Position numbers and translations under genes: made by a program
The notes under the pieces: generated by a model
The model's database searches: none
What the model saw: only the letters and a program-made list of their open reading frames with translations
What the model was told of the DNA's origin: nothing
DNA from: Trichuris trichiura
Taxonomy: Eukaryota; Nematoda; Enoplea; Trichinellida; Trichuridae
Assembly (NCBI GenBank): GCA_037903355.1
Contig: JBAJFE010000046.1
Location: 124,001-188,000 of the forward strand
DNA length: 64,000 nt
Reading direction: 5' to 3'
Shown here: positions 23,305-35,111 of the stretch, in pieces
Position numbering within the stretch: position 1 is the first letter of the stretch
Layout of the letters: each line of letters begins with the position of its first letter

Positions 23305-26300
23305 TTAAGGGGAACGTTTCCATTCAGCCAGTGAGGCATGATTAACGAAGTGAGCAGCTTTTAACTTCACTTTTTCGACATCGTTTTTTGATCCGTAGCG
23401 CGTTTCAAGTTCTAACCATTTTTTGTAAAAGCTACGCATCTTATGCGCTGACATTTTCAACGAGATCACGCGCTCAATTATGAGCCTGCAAAAATCGTAC
23501 GTTGCTACATAGATAACAAATGAATACCTGAACCTGGCCTCTTCCATGCTTCGATATTTCGCATTCAGGTCTATGTACACATGCCATATGTCATATCGCT
23601 TCGGTTTTTCATCCAGTATTTTTTCGAATAGGGTACAACCGCGGTCTGGATCTCCAGAGCATTTGAATTCCATCTGAGCAAAACGTGATGTTAGGTCGAT
23701 ATGCACACTTTTTGGCATCGACTTGAAGCTTCGTTCCATTGTATTTCGAGCAAGCTCAGTTCTGCCGGTCATCATGTAGTATTGACAAGCCATGATCCAG
23801 CATTCGTATTCGGAACGAAATTTGTTGAGCAATTCAGTAACTAGTAGGTCACCTTGCTGTGTTAACGGAAGCCCTTCTGTAGCAGCTATTAAATACATCA
23901 ATCACCTACCTGAACCTTATGGCTTTTTTGGTATATTTTTAGCAAGTGCGAATACAAAAGAAAATGATCGTTCACTTCCAACGCTTCGGCAACAATTTTG
24001 TCCATGGAATCTTGAGAGCCAAATTCGTTTTCCAAGTTTAGTAGGGCTAGCCAGATGTTGAAGCGTTCTGTTTCGTTTCTGGAACCGCAATGATCGTTAA
24101 ACAATGAAAGCGTCAGTGAATACTCGATTGTACTTTGCTAAAATTGTCTTCAGTGCTTTTCTACCAACAGCGCGGGCCTTATCAACGTCATTTAGCTCAA
24201 GGAAATAAGCCATGTAGCGAGTCCACAAAGCGGACGAATTCGGTGATGCAAAAAGAGCCCTGTCAAAGTCTTGAGTTGACTGCAATCCTTTGTCAGGGTC
24301 TAGCAGCATTAATTCTCGCTGAAGTAGAAACATTCAATTGAGTATGAGATTATGCGAAGTACCTGCAGGATTTGTTGCTCCTCAAGTACATCATTTCCTG
24401 ATACGTTTTCGCGTTCCCTTGAGTGCAACATGTCTTGTTGTGCAGTGGCGCCCGTTGTTACGCAATCAGCGCTGCCTTCCTGCATACCAGTGTTCCTACC
24501 ATCGTCAGGCGAATTTGGCTCGCCCAGTAAACTGACTCCTAATAGGCTTTTCAAAGAAAATTGAACAGGGTTCCATACGAAACTATCTGTTGATACATCC
24601 ATTTTTTCTTCGTTATTTTCCAAAATTTTCGAGCAAGCTGCAAACAGTAAGAAAGAGATAATACATGTATCGGAAAGCGACTCGAGTGAATGTAGCCGTC
24701 TAAGGCAAAGATGCTCTGTATGCCAGCAACGCAATAGTGCCGTCTCATGAAAAACTGTTCCCCCATTAGAATCTGTATGCAAATTAAGGTCTCTCAGTTA
24801 GACGTAATAACCGGCCAAATCCATTTAGCTGACTGATGGGGTGTGAAGTGAAAAGAAGAAGCATATATGGAAATGAACACTTGCGCTTTTGTTACGAAAT
24901 CCTATAGCTTTTTAGAATACAAATGCGCTAAGATTGTTACTGCAGTGCAGACCAGGGCTACAGGAAAACTGTTGCGCACACGCTTATTAGGTAGACTTAC
25001 TCCTCATCCTTTTGTGTGAACAAGAATGGCTCACGCTAAACCATGAGCAGTTCTCAGCCAGTTGCTCATAGGCGTCTTGACACTGATCTTCATTGTGCAT
25101 TTGTTTGCACCGAAAAGATTCAGGCAGTTGGTCGTCAACGCCAGTATCGATTCGGAGCATAGATAGGGGAATCATTGAATTCTTTTCAACGTCCAAACTT
25201 TTCAGACCGACTCCTGAGGTCTGCATGACTGCTACTGTTACTAAGGAGCCAGGCTGGAAGGCCTTGCTCAAACTTTCAGTTCTGTACACTGATGTCCTCT
25301 CGAGTGTTACAAAACCAAAAATATTGTATCCCAACGCTACGTGGAGTTGTGTAGAAGTCACGTCTCGAATGAAACCGCGGCAAACAGTGCCAGGACAAAG
25401 AGCACTAGTCGATGAAATTACCGGGTCTAAAATTCAAGGTGCGAAAATGAAGAATGGTAGTAAAAAAGCACTCGTTTACCTTTCACGAGAGCTTTATCGT
25501 TACAGCAAACGCTTTCACGCAAAGACACTACCCATTTTTTGTTTCCTTTACATAGAACTGGACATACGTCGACGAACTTATTTTTCTTTAATAGCTGAAG
25601 CACATCAGCAACTTTTTCGTAGTCATCAGTCATATCTGTCAGGTAGGCTACTCCGCTACAACCAGCTATGAGGTTAAACCTGGCCGAAGCGGTAGTTTTA
25701 ACGGAGACAACCTCTGCCACTGTCGGTATTCCTATTTGCACTATGGAGGTACAGTTTTCGTACGTCGATAAGGTGACGTGATGATCCTTCGGTTGCACAC
25801 CGGTAACGTAAAAGTGGCGCAGTTGTCCTGATTTGAAGTTATCTAAAGCTGTCCGAATCTCGCTGGCACATCGCCCAAGATGGAACTTGTCAACGGTCCC
25901 CTTCCAAATAGGGTTCACTTGAACGTGCCAATTTCCATTTCGACTTTCGCTTAAAACTGCAGTCACTAGTTCACCCTTGCTGAATTTCTCCTGATAACCA
26001 ATGGCGCTTTTCGCATTGTTCCTGGCAAAAATTTTACTTTCCTTTAACGTACAGAACGCAATCTTTGTTCTTTTAGACCTTCCAATCTTCCGAAGCGACT
26101 TGCCTTGAAATGGTTTCAAGTGAATTACTTTTACTGTAACCAGTGTGCCTTCAGGGAATGTGTCCAGCAGATGTGAACCATCGGGAACGTTGTCCTTCAG
26201 TTCGGTAATGAATACCCTACCTTGATGACGCCCGGCGATCAGCAGTTTTAAATAATAACCATCGGTGCCAGTTACGATAGCATTATATAAACCAAGGGGA

Positions 26301-29300
26301 GACAAAGAGATGCTCTTTTCTTTCAGTATTGCCCCTAAAGGCACGGCTGTATCGCCATGAAGGACGAGCGTATCAGATTTCATTTTTCCATAAACTAGGC
26401 GGTTTAAGACAGGCGCTACCAGTACTCGATTATCAGACAAATCTTCCACGTAGACTTTCAGCGTTTGACCAATTCGGTATTTGGAAGCCTCAACGCCAAA
26501 GTCGTTGTAATGCAATCTTGCAGGCATATAACACATCAAGCCAGAACCATGGCCAGATATTAAGACCAAGATAAGATTACTTTTGATTAGAACAACTTGC
26601 GCGTTCAACTCTTGCTTCAGTCTAACTATATCGGCAGCTAGTTTGCCAGACATTCTCTGACACTTTCTAACTACTTTTCCCCTTATGGCCACTTCCAAAA
26701 CCTGGTTTTCGTAATCAACAAACAGTATCACGGCAGGATGTTCACTTCCAATCTCATAAGCGTCTGCAACTCTTTCCATGTGATGAGCTATTACGACTGC
26801 ACGAGCGCTGGAATTAACTACAACACACTGGAGTGTGCGCTCAAAAGAAGCGATCACTCTAACGTTACATATCTGGCCGATATGAAAATCGGACAAGCAG
26901 ACAATATCTGAACGTTGACGTATAACGTCTAATTCGGCCAGGTATTGACGAAGTAACTTGAAGCTAGTCTCCAAACCTTCCGTAAGGCTGTTAACTATGT
27001 CCATGTTTATAGACATATTCTTCCTCACTGAGTCAATTTTTTGAATTCGGCCAACAACTGATACGCCCAAAACAGATTCAGGATCAAACTTGTACCTCAA
27101 AGAACCCGAAGCGCATATAGCAGACATGTGGCCAGGAAAGTCGACGAAGAAACCGTGCGATTGATTATAACGAGCTATATAGCCATAGGCCAGTGAGCCG
27201 ACGTCTACATCAGAAAATGTTTTGGGGGCAATGCCCAGAGCAACAGCCTGCACAATTACCGGTTTCATTGTGAATAAAGGAGTTGGCCCCACTTTCACAA
27301 TCACTAGTCCCTTGAGGCAATCGCCAGGCTTGTACTGAGACACCAATTGATCGGAGATGAACAAAGAATCTGTTAAATGTTCCTTAGGAACGTAACCAAC
27401 GAAATTATTCTCAAGGCGCACTTGCAATCCGGAAGGTTCTACAGCAACTACTTCGCCGGTGTGAACTCGAAAGTCAGGCTTACAACGTTGCTTTGCCATT
27501 GGAGAACATTCTACCTTGACATGTTCCGTAGTTAAAGACTTCGATTCTGTAGCAGTGTTCGGGAGGACAAGACGTATTCGATTTTTTGAAACATTAACTC
27601 CATCCACAACTACTCGGATGACTTCACCAATGTAGTACACTTGCTCCGGTAGCTCTGATATATTCGCATCAATTAATGCCGATTTTGGCAAAAGACCGCA
27701 AAGATTGTTGTAGAAGGCAACAAGAATACCAGAAGGGAAAAACTTCGTAACGTAACCATCGAAAGTTTGGCCAATGATCTTCACACTGCATTCCACCAAT
27801 GGAGGAAGCTCGGAATGTACTAAACTTTTCTTTGCTGTCAACAGGAGCCTGCGTGCCTCCAAGTCAACGGCAAGTACACGAACTGTATGTTTGCTACCGA
27901 TGGCAAACTTATTTCGATTAACAAAAACATTTGGCGCGTCGCTGCAGTGAATCTTTCGGATTACACCGTTGAATGTTTTGTACAGCTTAACGTAAACTTG
28001 CTCTTCAGTTGCGTACGCAACCGTACATTTTACTAAAGAACCCGCAACGGCTTCTTCGAGTGTCGAGAATGGTTGTTTCAGTGCTTCCAAGCGGCAAGAT
28101 GCGAAATACGATAAGTAGAGCCCAGACAATCCAACAATGCGCATCTTGTGACGTGATCCAATCTTGTAATGTTTAGCAATATTGTCCATGTACTTTTGTC
28201 TTAATCGTTTGGTAGAACACTGGACGTAAGATTGGTCTTCCATTTTAAAGGTGACACCAGTTTTATCCGAAAAGCAAACCTTGCCGTAACAAATTTGACC
28301 TTTGCATAGCGACGGGTACGTTGTGTCCAAAGATGCGCGACGTAGTAAGGTATCCCTCGCGGAAAGCCCTAATATGGTAGATTGAGGCATGCAAAATGTT
28401 ACCATAACATCTATCAGCGAGCCGGATTTGTGCTTGGCAGCATTGTCGGAAGGATGACGAAGATGCGACTGAGAAACATAACCAATTTGATTAAATGGTA
28501 AATGAACAAGCAAGCCACTTTTCCAAGTTCGCAACACAGTAGCTTTTGCAGTCAGACCTGGCATCACAAGCATCAGCGGAAAATCGACCTGAAGTTCATT
28601 ATTGTCATTTTCGCTTAATAATTGACGCAGTGGGCGTAAGGAAATGACACGCTTTGCCTCTTCGAAGCTTTCGTCAACTACGGAACATATCAACACTTTG
28701 CCCACTGGTAAACTTTCGCCATCGCATACATCAAATGGCATAAAGCCTAAGACGTCTTTAAAACCCAAATCCAGTAAGTAACCTTTTTCTTCGTTACTAC
28801 GAACAGCAGCGGCAATGACCTAAACATTGCGAAAAGAGAATAACGCGTGAGCTATCCCTTTCTTTGCGCTTACATGATACAAATTTTAGCATTTTCAGAA
28901 CTACACGCACAGTTATGGAAGCAAAGAATAGTAATTTTGTAGTACTTTATGGTATGCGTAGGTTTTTTATTTCACGCTATATCCCCATTTGAACGCAAAA
29001 AAGGTTTTTCTCTCGGATCTTTCGGATTGTAGTGAAACCGGAAAACTGTAGTAATAACCTTTTTGCGTTCAAACAAGGAATACTGTAACACAGGAAGTCT
29101 ACACAAAGAACAGGAATGACTGATTTGCTCTCTTCATTTCAGTCTAGAAATTTAAGCTAAACAAATGTAAATATCTGTTCTAAAAAACATCTAGTAACGC
29201 AATTACAGTACGCAGCTTCTTTCCGTTCATAGTTTGTCAATCATTCTAAACGTACTTATTGTTTTATCGGTTGTCCCAACTTTAGGTAAACGATTTTACC

Positions 29301-29965
29301 GGTGCAGATTACTAAATTGTTATAAAGCATTACTGTGAACGTCAACAGAAGAAGATTATATTTAACAAAAAACTTTGACCATAAGAACGCTACTTACGGC
29401 GCGATGTCGTAGGGCGCCAGGAGTTAAATGGCCATTGACAAGAACAGGATCAGACGATACGCTCCAATGGCTGTCAATCTTTCCGGACGGTAAAGTGCAT
29501 TGCACCTTTCCAGTAATTTTGACGCAAATCAGGTCCGAGGGTTTAAATAAGTTGTCCAAAATAGATGTTCCTTCATTATCGATGCCGTCAACAGATTGAG
29601 CCGTAGTGGCCAGAGGACCAGAAATTGAGCAGATTGGTAAGACGGCACGCACCTTTCCGGGCATTTGCACACTAAAGCCAGTTCCGATGAAATTCTGAAT
29701 GGAAGCAATGCTTAGCATTCCAGTTTCGCATGTCTAAAGCAGAGCTGTTGGACAAGCGTTTCACATATGAAAATTGACAAACCGAATTAGTCAAGTTTTG
29801 CGCCCAAAAGACTTCGTCAAGCTGGAAATCGTCTTCTTCCGAAGCTGCTGAATTGGTCGCTTTTCTTCTGTCTCTTTTGTTTTTTGCCGACGGTGGAAAT
29901 GGTGACGAGGGCTCATGAAGGGGATTCACAATTAATTTCCCACCACGGGGAAAGGACCTTTCCAT
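23305..29965 (-). CDS. pdcd-11: RRP5/PDCD11 pre-rRNA processing factor
   Basis: Eight exons (29965-29783, 29733-29398, 28819-25480, 25426-25001, 24637-24363, 24318-24134, 24078-23906, 23876-23305) give about 1829 residues; human PDCD11 is 1871. RRP5 is a nucleolar U3-associated protein needed for both 18S and 5.8S rRNA maturation. The N-terminus has the family motif SFPRGG. Residues about 62-1400 are a long series of S1 RNA-binding repeats. A linker with SFVWN precedes a C-terminal HAT/TPR array from about 1530 (DFDRALFASPNSSALW, FNIWLALLNLENEFGSQ). The start was chosen at 29965 because MERSFPRGG fits the family, although the frame is open upstream to 30172. All junctions keep phase; the last intron (23877-23905, 29 bases) is abnormally short. 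Polarity and spacing suggest possible co-transcription after the VIP36 gene, 293 bases upstream. Confidence 0.95.
28988..29073. repeat. Inverted repeat in an RRP5 intron
   Basis: TTTGAACGCAAAAAAGGTT at 28988 and AACCTTTTTGCGTTCAAA at 29056-29073 form 18-19 bp arms (one base bulge) around a loop of about 48 bases inside the 578 base second intron. No target duplication or leader motif was found, so its relation to the other palindromic elements is unclear. Confidence 0.7.
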
Positions 29966-30257
29966 ATTTAGCTGCAAATCAAATCTGCATCGAGCTGTAG
30001 CAAGACCATCAGTAGGGCAAAATATACACGACAGAGTTAACGTCAGATAAAACAAGCAATGAAACTCGAGTTCGGCGAACATATTTATTTTTGAGTAACT
30101 TAACAAGGTTGCTGAAAAATCGCACCCTTCTCCGGAGCACATGCAACTGGCAGCAACAGCAAAGGAAATCATGCCGACGTGTTTTTAGTCTGTCAAGCGT
30201 AACTTCCTTGGTCGTCCCGAAGTTGTTACAGGAAGTCGAATTATTTCGTCAAAATGT

Positions 30258-32378
30258 TCAGTAGAAACGCTTCCGTCTGTTCTCCTGTTGCTGTTGAATA
30301 AATAACACCCCGATAACAATGACAACAGCTACGATCACAAGAGCCATAACAAACAGGAACCCTGTGCGTAATTTGCTGAGTCTTGATGGCGGTGGGTTAT
30401 CGTCAATGTGATCTTCAATATAAGAGTTTTGCCCAAAATTTTAATTTAACGCAGCATTTGTAACTCATACCACGAGGTGCCGAAACTTTCTCCGCGTTAG
30501 GTTCAACCTTGTTAGCATCGTAATTTTCTCTCTCCGCTCTGTGGTACTCAATTTCGTACATTCTTACCCCGATGATGTCGTGATTGTCTGAACGAATTTG
30601 CATAAGCGTAGTTTTAAAATTGTTACGTACCTGAAAGATCGCCGGTAGCAGCAGAAAAACCAAAATGATAATTCAACGGTAAAATGACATTTGGTACGGT
30701 AAAACAATGGTCCCAAATACCTTCATTTTTAACGTCCGTATATACCTTAATGTTTAAGGAACAACATAATAGGCAATGGATGCTAGGAATGACTACATAC
30801 CGACAAGATCTCACCGACATAACGAACCAAAATGCGAGTTGGGTAATCCTTATTTCTGAAGTAAGAAGTACAACCTTTCTCGTGCCCTCCGAGTTGAGTG
30901 TGCGTGCCATCTCGGTCGTGGTCGTAGTGCAGTGAACCGTTGTTAACCATGGCTGATACGTACGGATGCGCGTGCTAAAATGTGGGCTTGATGTTTAAGC
31001 ATACACTCAAAATGGTGCCAGTAACGCACGTTATGGGCTTCCGGGTGATTTGTGTAGGTGTCTAAGAAGACAGCAAGGCCTTTGAAAAAATCTTTGGAAC
31101 CAAAAACGGGTCCTGGCTGGCCAGGGTCCTTGGTGTACCATATAGCAATTCCATCGCCGTAAAGAGTGCCCGTTTTTCCTCGAACAGCGAATGCGACTTC
31201 GAGCTCCCAATCGCGAACCATCACGGGCTTTAAAACCGCACTGGATTATAAATGTCTACGGCCTAAAGTTTTCCAATTCTTACTACGGTGTTCCAAAGTT
31301 GTCCCTGCCGGCTTGGATCGTCCGAAGTAAGTCGTATCATTTCATTGGTAACCATTGTTGACCCACTGAATAGCCAAAATGGGATATCAAAAGATGCACC
31401 TTGAAACGAAAAATATTACTCTTTAACAGGAATTGAAGACAAGAAGAGTAATGAACAAATGTTCAATCCATACACATCCTACGCAACTATGGATCGGAAA
31501 TTAAAGTTACGTAATGATGCTTAGAAAAACTTGGCTGAGGTGAAGCGATATTGTTCATCAGAAGTCTTCTGTGCAGCAGTGCAAGGAGGGATATCCTTGA
31601 CTTGCTAAATTATTTGAACTCTAGTCTCGACGACTATCAGTCAGAACAAGCAGACAGACTAGATCTATAGGCTTAACACAATGTTCAGCTGTAAGGCAAG
31701 CATTGCCTCTATTATCAGGACCTCTTTTACAAGGCAGACAAAGTTGCAATAATAGCATACATTATACGTCATCATGACTTAAATAGATGCCCATTCTTGC
31801 GTTTTTACAAAGAAAAAATGCTAATATTAATGTCAATAAGCGCTGCTTTGCACCAAGTGGTAGCCAAAGGCGCAAAGAAGGTACAAAACCTTTGCAAGAC
31901 TTCCAGTATTATCCTGATCTTGCTTTTTTAAGCAATATTGACGCCTTTAGGAAAAGGCTAATTTTTAAAATGCCGTAAAGCTCGAAGTAAATTACGGACG
32001 TTCTCGCATGGACTGTAAATGCTTGTGGCATAATACAGCGGTATTTCAAATTGAAATATATCTGAACGCTTTGAGAAAAATGTCACTTATTGAAAAGATA
32101 GCTCAGTATTGTTAACTATCACCCGACATTTCAACCTTTAAAACAGTTGCACGAAGCAATGAAGTACGATCTATTTTAAGGCAGCAGCACGACGATGTCG
32201 GTATCCCATAGAGTAGTCACATTTACTTACTTTGGTACGGTTTAGATAAGGAATATTCCCGCCGGAAAAAACCACGGACTTCATCAGTTCGGGTGCCAAG
32301 TTGCAATTCAGTTGCCAAAATCTGACAGAATCCAGCAAGAAGGGTACTAAGTTGAACAACAAAAGAGTTTCCTCGTCC
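30258..32378 (-). CDS. VIP36/LMAN2-type L-type lectin, cargo receptor (5' exon not found)
   Basis: Seven exons (32378-32231, 31399-31284, 31227-31030, 30974-30801, 30745-30631, 30587-30471, 30412-30258) keep phase and give 340 residues without the initiator. This is a Golgi/ER cargo lectin that binds high-mannose N-glycans on secretory proteins. Visible marks are a hydrophobic signal-like stretch in the first exon, then RREYSLSKPYQ, the lectin core with GSTMVTNEMIRLT, GDGIAIWYTKDPG, GPVFGSKDFFKGLAVFLDT and MVNNGSLHYDHDRDG, a GDLSDNHDI strand, one transmembrane helix near the end and the cytosolic tail RRKRFY, the ER-export type tail of VIP36. The first exon listed has no ATG and starts after a TTTTTTGCAG acceptor, so a short 5' exon is missing. 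An 831 base intron follows it. Confidence 0.93.
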
Positions 32379-32470
32379 CTGCAAAAAATTGCTTCACTTC
32401 TTTTACCTATATTGTAATGTATATGAGCCGTCTTTCGAAACAATGTCTATGAGCATGAAAAAAAGATTGT

Positions 32471-32731
32471 ATAAATTTCAAAGATGTGGTTTTTTGGTAC
32501 GGGACCGTATGTTTTCATAATGAAAAAGCTTTATTACGGGTAGAGTCCCGTTTAATGTGTGATAAAAGGCGTGAACTTCGGGACTCCGTGAACAGACTCC
32601 TACATATTTACAATTTAAGACCACTGAAGACGGGTCTCGATTGACCCGAAAGCTCCGGAGTTCACGCCTTTTATCACACATTAAACGGGACTCTGCCCGT
32701 AATAAAGCTTTTTCATTATGCATAAACTTCA
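32471..32731 (+). mobile_element. Leader-plus-palindrome element, copy 5
   Basis: Arms of 61 bases at 32516-32576 and 32660-32720 differ at about one position. The leader (about 32481-32515) contains GTGGTTTTTTGGTACGGGAC. A 10 bp repeat ATAAAYTTCA (9 of 10 identical) flanks it at 32471-32480 and 32722-32731. The loop carries CTGAAGACGGGTC and GACCCGAAAGCTCCGG, shared with the copies at 45.3 and 59.5 kb. It lies just 5' of the first VIP36 exon found, so it may sit in that gene's first intron or promoter. Confidence 0.8.
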
Positions 32732-35111
32732 TTCTAAACTACATATTTTACGTCTTGATTAAATGGATTAAACTGAAGCCGCTACGGCAAACACTATGCA
32801 TTACTGATATTCACCACTGCTAACTAATGCTAAAAGATCGTTCGCCAATTGGCATAAAGCAAGAAATGTTAAACAAAATATTTCCTGCTATTCTTGTTTT
32901 CAACCCCAAACAATAAATAAAGTAAAAAACCTTACCGGTGAACTGTTGATAAAGTACCGCTAAAAACAGAAAAGTGCAAACGTGTATCTTTCAGAAAGAA
33001 CAGAATTTTTTAAGTTAAATTGATTCAAAAAATGTGACAGCAGAGATGTGTTAAAACTGAAAACCGAAAAGTGGAAAGCTTCTGAACAAGGAGGTGCTTG
33101 ACTGGTCAGCTACGAAAAAGCAATGCCTTAAGGCAGCATTCACAATCCGTTATTACAACTGTCTGGGTTAGCACGACAAACAAAAAATTATTGAAATTCG
33201 GAAAGAAATGTGAAAGATACACTGATTCACTGACCCTCTCACCTTACTGTTGCTTTATATACGCAATCTTCTCTACATCTACACCTAGTGGATTCAAAGA
33301 ATGAAGCAGCAAAAGAATTGGGAAAATTGTTGCATCCATATATCGGTAACGATCAATTTTTTAACAAGAAATCAGAACTAACGTATATATCAACAAGTGG
33401 GTAAGACACCGTTCCTGGAGCAGCGCTAGTTAGTTTAGGGCTGGCATAATACTGTTTTCTGAAAAAAAATTCAAACTAGGCTCGGCCAAAAGGTTAACTG
33501 CAGTGCTGAAGCAAGCGACACTATTGTTTTAACTTTTATTAAAAGATCCTAAAACATTTATTAACTTGAACATTAGAGAAAGAGAAAAATTCGGGAAACG
33601 CAGGTATCTTACGTATCACAACATAGCATCAAAGATACTCCAACGATGAGCTGATGGGCTTACGAAGCTTTGATTACCTATATTTCAGAATAATAAAACG
33701 TTTAATTACATGATTTTCCCTTTTAAGATTCAATTTTAAACAGCCAACCAAGAAAGAGACTCTTTCATTTCGCCGCTGAGAAGAGGTGATGGCGACGACT
33801 GGAAAGCTTTGGTTGGTTTTTTAAAATTGAATGATGAACAGGAAAACCATATAACAAAAACTTTCACTATGGAAACCTACGGGCCCGTTAAGGAGAGTTT
33901 TGTCTTCAATATTTTCCAGCATAATTAGCAAAACACATTATGTGCCAAAGATGATAAAAAACACGCAATACATGTAATTAGCCAGTAAGAAAACATGCGT
34001 ACAAGATTCATCTTTTACGGAAGAGAACGGGCAGGAAAGGTCTTCACTTCAAACCAAACCAGCAACGCATGAGATACAAAGCGAATTTTCAGTTGTCCAT
34101 GTACTGTAGGAGAAGAGTTTTCACGTACTGTTTACCGTTTAACCTTTCCATGGCTATTTGCTGTACACTAGCTTTTCCTACTCTTTTCTGTTTCTACATC
34201 CCACGTAACCAGACAAACAAGCGGTAACAACGCATAATCATTTGCTGATCGTGGATTCTAGGGTAAACATTGAATCAGCCCAAGTGAGCCTTGGGTAAAC
34301 GTCGTATTCACAAAAACCATTGTGCGCTGACACTAACTTACAGCCTCAATTCCCTACGGTTCCTGAAGATTTAATTTGCTAAATCGGATGACGCTAGTAC
34401 ATTACAAACAGCACTATATGTAAACAATGCGACATTTCATTTTTCTTCGTAAATGCTAGCAAGTGAGCAGAACAGAAAGTAGCAGACTCAAAAATTGCTT
34501 TGCAAACAGGCCGTTTATTGTCAGAAAGAAAGACAAAAAATTGGTGCATAGAATTTCTTATGAGGCGTTCACTCTTCAACTTACTGAGCGAGATTTAAAT
34601 AAGTGTATTTGTAGCTAATCAGAAACCAGATCGGATAAAAACAGCAAGACAGTGTGCTGTTACATTTCTTCTTCACACCAGTCCATAGTTACTTTTAAAG
34701 CTGCACGCGCATAATATTAGGTAAAATAGAAATAATTTGACTTTTTGAAGTTAAATATGCCAAACTAACAATTTGTCAAATACGAAACGCGGGATACGTA
34801 GAAAAGATTTTCAATCAAAAGCATGTTTACTACACCATAGAGAGTAAGCTTAAACAACTGCAGATTTTTACCGTACAGCAAGGAAACGTTAAGTAGTCCC
34901 AAGTTTGCTCGAACCTGATTATTCTATATGTTAGTTAATTACTTAGCCAGAGGATAAACGTTTGGTGCGGTTTGTTCGGCGTGCTATGGTAGCACTTGGC
35001 TTGAATATTTATGTAAATAATTGTTGTTAACACATAGGAAATGTTTTGTCCCTGGAATTCAATTTTCTGCCCAGCCTGATTAGCATTTTACCATCCCGTG
35101 GTTATTCTGCG
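32732..35111. other. No supported gene; one decayed repeat copy
   Basis: Only short frames are present between the divergent VIP36 and Kelch genes. At about 33770-33895, CGCTGAGAAGAGGTG, a GGAAAGCTTTGG segment and a reversed leader-like ATGGAAACCTACGGGCCCG resemble the inner motif and leader of the palindromic family. This is probably an old copy with no visible duplication. Confidence 0.45.

Noticed and set aside
25093..25671. 192-codon plus-strand frame inside RRP5
   Set aside because: It lies opposite well-supported RRP5 exons 3 and 4 and has no family features.
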